Source of the DNA: Gammaproteobacteria bacterium
GTDB taxonomy: Bacteria > Pseudomonadota > Gammaproteobacteria > Cardiobacteriales > Wohlfahrtiimonadaceae
DNA: 10,528 nucleotides
Assembly: GCA_003864535.1 (NCBI GenBank)
Contig: BHEQ01000052.1
Coordinates: forward strand, 1 to 10,528
Direction of reading: 5' to 3'
In this document: in pieces, positions 6,985-10,528 of the stretch
Layout of the letters: every line of letters begins with the position of its first letter
Position numbering within the stretch: position 1 is the first letter of the stretch
The notes under the pieces: model-generated
Database searches by the model: none
The model's input: the letters and a program-made list of their open reading frames with translations, nothing else
Told to the model about the DNA's origin: nothing
Translations under genes and position numbers: made by a program

Positions 6985-8208
6985 ATGTCAGATCCAAAAA
7001 ACTTAAAAGATATTAAAAAAGTTGTACTTGCATACTCAGGTGGGCTTGATACCTCGGTTATCCTTAAATGGCTTCAAGATGAATATCAATGTGAAGTCGT
7101 AACTTTTACCGCAGATATCGGGCAAGGTGAAGAGGTTGAGCCTGCACGCGCTAAAGCGCAAGCGATGGGAGTTAAAGAGATTTATATTGATGATCTTAAA
7201 GAAGAATATGTCCGTGATTTTGTCTTTCCTATGTTTCACGCTAATGCGGTTTATGAAGGTGAGTATTTATTAGGTACATCTATCGCGCGTCCATTAATTG
7301 CGAAGCGTTTAATTGAGATTGCAAATATCACGAATGCAGATGCCGTCTCGCATGGAGCGACTGGAAAAGGTAATGATCAAGTTAGGTTTGAATTAGGCGC
7401 ATATGCACTAAAACCTGATGTTGCAGTGATCGCGCCGTGGCGTGAATGGGATTTATTATCGCGTGAAAAATTGCTTAATTATGCAGAGAAAAACAATATC
7501 CCCGTCGATCGTTATGGCAAGAAATCACCTTACTCTATGGATGCAAATTTACTCCATATCTCTTTTGAGGGGCAGGCTTTAGAAGATCCTTGGTCTGAGG
7601 CTGAAGAGGATATGTGGCGTTGGTCAGTCTCTCCTGAAAACGCACCAGATATTGCAACTTACATCGAGTTAACTTATAAAGGTGGCGATGTTGTTGCGAT
7701 TAATGGAGAGATGCTCTCGCCTGCAACTGTGCTTGCAACTTTAAATACACTTGGCGGCGCGAATGGAATTGGGCGCTTAGATTTGGTTGAAAATCGCTAT
7801 GTTGGCATGAAATCGCGCGGCTGTTATGAAACTCCAGGCGGCGCAATCTTATTAAAAGCACATCGCGCGATTGAATCAATTACTTTAGATCGCGAGGTTG
7901 CACATTTGAAAGATGAGCTAATGCCACGTTATGCGAGCCTTATTTATAATGGTTATTGGTGGTCGCCTGAGCGTAAAATGCTCCAAACGATGATAGATCA
8001 ATCCCAAGAATTTGTTAATGGTGTGGTTCGTTTAAAATTGTATAAAGGCAATGTAGTTATTGCAGGTAGAAAATCTGATGATACTTTGTTTGATATGAAT
8101 ATCGCTACTTTTGAAGATGATGGCGGTGCTTATAATCAAAAAGATGCCGAAGGATTCATCAAGCTAAATGCATTAAGATTGCGTATTGCTGCGGCAAAAG
8201 GGCGCTAA
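6985..8208 (+). CDS. argG: argininosuccinate synthase
   Basis: Cytosolic enzyme joining citrulline and aspartate at the expense of ATP (to AMP and pyrophosphate) to make argininosuccinate, the penultimate step of arginine synthesis. At 407 aa it belongs to the common bacterial form of about 400 residues, not the longer enterobacterial form of about 447. The PP-loop AYSGGLDTS (16-24) binds ATP. FTADIGQGEE (41-50) follows. GTSIARPLIAK (97-107) and SHGATGKGNDQVRFEL (122-137) are the substrate and aspartate/citrulline-binding signatures. SPYSMDANLLHIS (181-193) and the C-terminal multimerisation domain complete it. AAAGGA (6973-6978) sits 6 nt before the ATG. aroE starts 1 nt after its stop, so the two are co-transcribed and probably translationally coupled. 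It is intact. Confidence 0.98.
   Translation: MSDPKNLKDIKKVVLAYSGGLDTSVILKWLQDEYQCEVVTFTADIGQGEEVEPARAKAQAMGVKEIYIDDLKEEYVRDFVFPMFHANAVYEGEYLLGTSIARPLIAKRLIEIANITNADAVSHGATGKGNDQVRFELGAYALKPDVAVIAPWREWDLLSREKLLNYAEKNNIPVDRYGKKSPYSMDANLLHISFEGQALEDPWSEAEEDMWRWSVSPENAPDIATYIELTYKGGDVVAINGEMLSPATVLATLNTLGGANGIGRLDLVENRYVGMKSRGCYETPGGAILLKAHRAIESITLDREVAHLKDELMPRYASLIYNGYWWSPERKMLQTMIDQSQEFVNGVVRLKLYKGNVVIAGRKSDDTLFDMNIATFEDDGGAYNQKDAEGFIKLNALRLRIAAAKGR
8196..8202 (+). promoter_or_regulatory. ribosome binding site that fixes the aroE start
   Basis: AAAAGGG, inside the last codons of argG, lies 7 nt before the ATG at 8210. The reading frame extends upstream to 8186 within argG, but that would add eight residues with no family match and would put this site inside the gene. 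The ATG aligns with the usual AroE start. Confidence 0.6.
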
Positions 8209-8209
8209 T

Positions 8210-9052
8210 ATGCATTTAAGCCCCATCTATGGCGTGATGGGAAACCCTATCGCGCATTCAAAATCTCCGCTTATTCACGCCCACTTTGCGCAGCAAATGG
8301 GGCTAAGTATCAATTATGCAAAGATTTTAGTCCCTTTAGATGATTTTGCGCACACGCTTCGATCTTTTATAAATAAGAACGGGCTTGGTGCAAATGTCAC
8401 CACACCTTTTAAAGAGCAAGCTGCAAGTCTTTGTGATGATTTATCTGAATTTGCAAGTCTTGCAGGCGCGGTTAATACTTTAAGTATTAAAGAAAATAAA
8501 ATTTACGGGGATAATACCGACGGCCCAGGGCTTATTTGTGATTTAAAATATAGACATAAAATTAATCTTAAAGATAAAAAAATATTAATAATCGGTGCAG
8601 GTGGCGCGGCACGTGGGATTATTGGTGCTTTATTATCTGAACATCCTCAAAGTGTTACTATTGTTAATAGAACATTATCTAAAGCACACGATCTATGTGC
8701 TGTCTTTAATGATCTGGCGCAGCACAAGCAAGCAAGCTTAGCTTGTTTAAGCTTTGAGCAGCTTAATAATCCAGATCAAAAATATACGTATGAGCTGATT
8801 ATAAATGCTTCAAGCTCATCTTTACATGGCGATTTACCTAAGCTTCCTTTAAATTTATTCCACGCGGATATGAGTGTGTATGATCTGATGTATAGCTCTG
8901 ATTTAACAAGTTTTTTACAGTTTTGTCGGGAACATAATGTGCATAAACTATATGATGGCTTGGGTATGTTAGTGGAGCAAGCTGCGTTAAGTTTTGAGAT
9001 TTGGCTAGGAGTAAAACCTGATACAGCCGAGATTTATAAGCTTTTGCGTTAA
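8210..9052 (+). CDS. aroE: shikimate dehydrogenase (NADP+)
   Basis: Reduces 3-dehydroshikimate to shikimate with NADPH, the fourth step of aromatic amino-acid synthesis. The protein is 280 aa (E. coli 272). The N-terminal substrate domain has GVMGNPIAHSKSP (8-20), with the shikimate-binding serines Ser17 and Ser19. NVTTPFK (62-68) ends in the catalytic Lys68. AVNT (87-90) gives Asn89, and DNTDGPG (101-107) gives catalytic Asp104. The nucleotide domain carries IIGAGGAARGII (127-138), and VNRT (152-155) supplies the NADP-phosphate clamp typical of AroE rather than NAD-using relatives. YDGLGMLVEQA (248-258) closes the site with Gln257. It follows argG by 1 nt and precedes argB by 54 nt. aroE is more often found elsewhere, so its place between two arginine genes is unusual. 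Confidence 0.96.
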   Translation: MHLSPIYGVMGNPIAHSKSPLIHAHFAQQMGLSINYAKILVPLDDFAHTLRSFINKNGLGANVTTPFKEQAASLCDDLSEFASLAGAVNTLSIKENKIYGDNTDGPGLICDLKYRHKINLKDKKILIIGAGGAARGIIGALLSEHPQSVTIVNRTLSKAHDLCAVFNDLAQHKQASLACLSFEQLNNPDQKYTYELIINASSSSLHGDLPKLPLNLFHADMSVYDLMYSSDLTSFLQFCREHNVHKLYDGLGMLVEQAALSFEIWLGVKPDTAEIYKLLR

Positions 9053-9106
9053 TATATAAAACTAATAATCCATATTGATCACAAATTTAAAAATAAAGGC
9101 GCGTAT

Positions 9107-10012
9107 ATGCATAATAATAAAGGGCACTCTCTAGATTCCGCAGCGCAAACTGCACAAATTTTAATTGAAGCCTTGCCTTATATCAGGCGTTACGCAGGCA
9201 AAACTATAGTGATTAAATATGGTGGGAATGCCATGGAATCATTAGAGCAAAAAATCCAATTTGCCACAGATATTGTGCTTTTAAAAACAGTTGGATTAAA
9301 CCCTGTTGTCATCCATGGCGGTGGTCCGCAAATTAGCCAATTATTAAGTAAAATAGGCAAAGAAAGCGTCTTTATGGATGGATTACGCGTCACTGATGCC
9401 GAGACTATGGATATTGTAGAGATGGTTCTAGGCGGCGGTGTTAACAAAGAATTAGTAAGTTTAATTAATCAGCATGGAGGCAAAGCGATTGGTTTAACTG
9501 GTAAAGATGGTAACTTTATGCGGGCACGCAAACTTACTCAAACCGCATTGCAAGAAAATGTTGATTTAGGCTATGTTGGTGAGATTTATCATGTAGATAA
9601 AAAGATAATTGAAACACTCACGCAAAATAACTTTATTCCTGTTATCGCGCCAATTGGAGTGGGGGATGACGGACATGCCTATAATATCAATGGAGATATG
9701 GCAGCTGGAAAAATAGCGGAAAGCTTAAATGCGGAAAGCTTAATTTTATTAACAAATATAATAGGATTATTAGATAAGAATAATAATTTGCTACCACAAT
9801 TAAACCAAACCCAAGTGCGTCAATTAATAGCAGATGGAACAATCATAGGCGGGATGATCCCAAAAGTTGAATGCGCTCTAAATGCTGTTTTAGCAGGTGT
9901 TGCAAAAGCGCAGATTATCGATGGGCGCGTGCCGCACGCGCTGCTTATTGAATTATTAACCGATCAAGGTGCTGGAACTCTAATTCTAGCCGACACTCCA
10001 ACTTGCAAATAG
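9107..10012 (+). CDS. argB: N-acetylglutamate kinase
   Basis: Phosphorylates N-acetyl-L-glutamate with ATP, the second step of arginine synthesis. At 301 aa it is the long, Pseudomonas-like form rather than the E. coli type of about 258 aa. Residues 10-29, ahead of the kinase core, form the N-terminal helix (AQILIEALPYIRRY) that, in arginine-sensitive family members, links dimers into hexamers and lets arginine inhibit the enzyme. Core motifs are IVIKYGGNAM (34-43), VVIHGGGPQ (67-75), DGLRVTDAETMDIVEMVLGG (91-110, the acetylglutamate site), GLTGKDGN (129-136), APIGVG (181-186) and NINGDMAAGKIA (193-204). IDGRVPHALL (272-281) lies near the arginine-site end. TAAAGG (9094-9099) lies 7 nt before the ATG. 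Arginine-inhibited NAGK usually goes with the ornithine-acetyltransferase (ArgJ) cycle; argJ itself is not in this window. Confidence 0.97.
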   Translation: MHNNKGHSLDSAAQTAQILIEALPYIRRYAGKTIVIKYGGNAMESLEQKIQFATDIVLLKTVGLNPVVIHGGGPQISQLLSKIGKESVFMDGLRVTDAETMDIVEMVLGGGVNKELVSLINQHGGKAIGLTGKDGNFMRARKLTQTALQENVDLGYVGEIYHVDKKIIETLTQNNFIPVIAPIGVGDDGHAYNINGDMAAGKIAESLNAESLILLTNIIGLLDKNNNLLPQLNQTQVRQLIADGTIIGGMIPKVECALNAVLAGVAKAQIIDGRVPHALLIELLTDQGAGTLILADTPTCK

Positions 10013-10160
10013 ACCAAACATCAACAATATCTATCGTTTGCCCAATAATAATAGCTGAATCTTGCTTATATTTTTAATATTGATCTTTATTAAATTATAT
10101 AGAAATGAATCAAGACTCTACAAACAGCGAAGTATTAATTTTAAGTAAGAGACTTTAAAT
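10013..10160. other. intergenic region after argB
   Basis: A 148-bp AT-rich gap. No GC-rich hairpin with a T-run ends the argB transcript, so the membrane-protein gene may be read through or have its own promoter. A 17-codon frame from ATG 10105 to stop 10156-10158 (MNQDSTNSEVLILSKRL) ends 2 nt before the next gene. It has no ribosome binding site and I do not call it a gene. Confidence 0.4.
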
Positions 10161-10481
10161 ATGATCACAAAAAAGAAAAAATCTACACTTGGAATAACTG
10201 CGCTTATTTTTAGCCTAGGATCTATTTTCCTTTCAGTTACTACCTTCGTAATAGTAATAATTATTATGGAAGCCTTTCCAGATTCAATATATCCAGAAAG
10301 TAGTATGGCAATAACTATTATTGCCTTGTTGTATATTATTTTTATATTATTTATTGTGGCTATTATTTTAGGTATTATTAGCTTATTTGTTAAAGGGAAA
10401 AATAAATATCTTGCGATAGCGGCAATAATCTTTTCTTTCTTGAGTATTTTTCTTATTGGAGCCTCTTGGGGATTTATATAA
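10161..10481 (+). CDS. small three-helix membrane protein of unknown function
   Basis: A 106-aa protein I cannot assign to a characterised family. It starts with a lysine cluster (MITKKKKS), consistent with a cytoplasmic N-terminus. Hydrophobic segments follow at 10-37, 48-77 and 83-105. The loop 38-47 (EAFPDSIYPE region) is predicted outside and the loop KGKNK (78-82) inside. The first and third segments share ten of 16 positions: LGITALIFSLGSIFLS (10-25) against LAIAAIIFSFLSIFLI (84-99), suggesting internal duplication. The pattern ILGIISLF...KGKNKYLAIAAIIF resembles DUF4190-like small membrane proteins, but that is only a resemblance. AAGAGA (10147-10152) lies 8 nt before the ATG, a weak site. 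It is 148 bp after argB with no evident link to arginine synthesis. A long frame on the opposite strand over the same bases is its shadow. Confidence 0.7.
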   Translation: MITKKKKSTLGITALIFSLGSIFLSVTTFVIVIIIMEAFPDSIYPESSMAITIIALLYIIFILFIVAIILGIISLFVKGKNKYLAIAAIIFSFLSIFLIGASWGFI

Positions 10482-10528
10482 ATTAGATTTTTCAAGACTT
10501 GCAATTTCATTAAAAGTTAAGTTTAATT

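Noticed and set aside
8186..8209. Longer AroE overlapping the end of argG
   Set aside because: The added residues do not belong to AroE and would bury the AAAAGGG ribosome binding site.
9073..9090. FNR- or CRP-like half site (TTGATCACAA) before argB
   Set aside because: Only one half site is present; no second half lies at the required spacing.
10118..10510. 130-codon frame on the minus strand opposite the small membrane protein
   Set aside because: It is the antisense shadow of a hydrophobic AT-rich gene, with no ribosome binding site and no recognisable domain. The plus frame has a lysine-flanked, three-helix layout that makes sense.

Overview
The window is an ordinary piece of chromosome from an AT-rich Gram-negative bacterium, most likely a gammaproteobacterium. 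The evidence is an LpxC (lipid A synthesis, so an outer membrane), an FtsZ ending in the gammaproteobacterial tail DVPAFLRRQAD, a ubiquinone-linked RquA, and enolase, AroE and ArgB sequences that read like gammaproteobacterial versions. Intergenic DNA is very AT-rich. I cannot name the genus from sequence alone.

Layout, left to right. Positions 1-335 are AT-rich and carry no gene. ftsZ (336-1463) and lpxC (1488-2402) then run rightward as the end of a cell-division/envelope (dcw-type) cluster. A perfect 13-bp hairpin (2466-2501) separates lpxC from the convergent eno (3835-2546). Upstream of eno is a 320-bp non-coding stretch holding a GC-rich, palindromic, REP-like double hairpin (about 4037-4108). 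Next, also leftward, is a gene I identify as rquA (4905-4156), the enzyme that converts ubiquinone to rhodoquinone. A 324-bp divergent intergenic region with three tandem copies of a 16-17 bp motif leads into a B12-binding radical SAM protein of the DUF4080 type (5230-6867). An arginine/shikimate group follows: argG (6985-8208), aroE (8210-9052) and argB (9107-10012). A small, three-helix membrane protein of unknown function (10161-10481) closes the window.

How the genes fit together. ftsZ and lpxC couple septation to outer-membrane lipid synthesis. eno is the glycolytic enolase. argB and argG are the second and penultimate steps of arginine synthesis; aroE, nested between them, belongs to the aromatic pathway, so the operon serves amino-acid synthesis in general. 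rquA is the most informative gene. It implies that this organism makes rhodoquinone and can probably run complex II backwards (fumarate reduction) under low oxygen while keeping a ubiquinone-based chain. The divergent, oxygen-sensitive-type radical SAM enzyme may share that physiology, but this is inference.

The rest is housekeeping. The parts worth a second look are rquA, the two sets of helically spaced direct repeats upstream of the radical SAM gene and of argG, and the REP-like element. I see no phage, plasmid, CRISPR, tRNA or rRNA sequence, and no clearly novel defence or secretion system.
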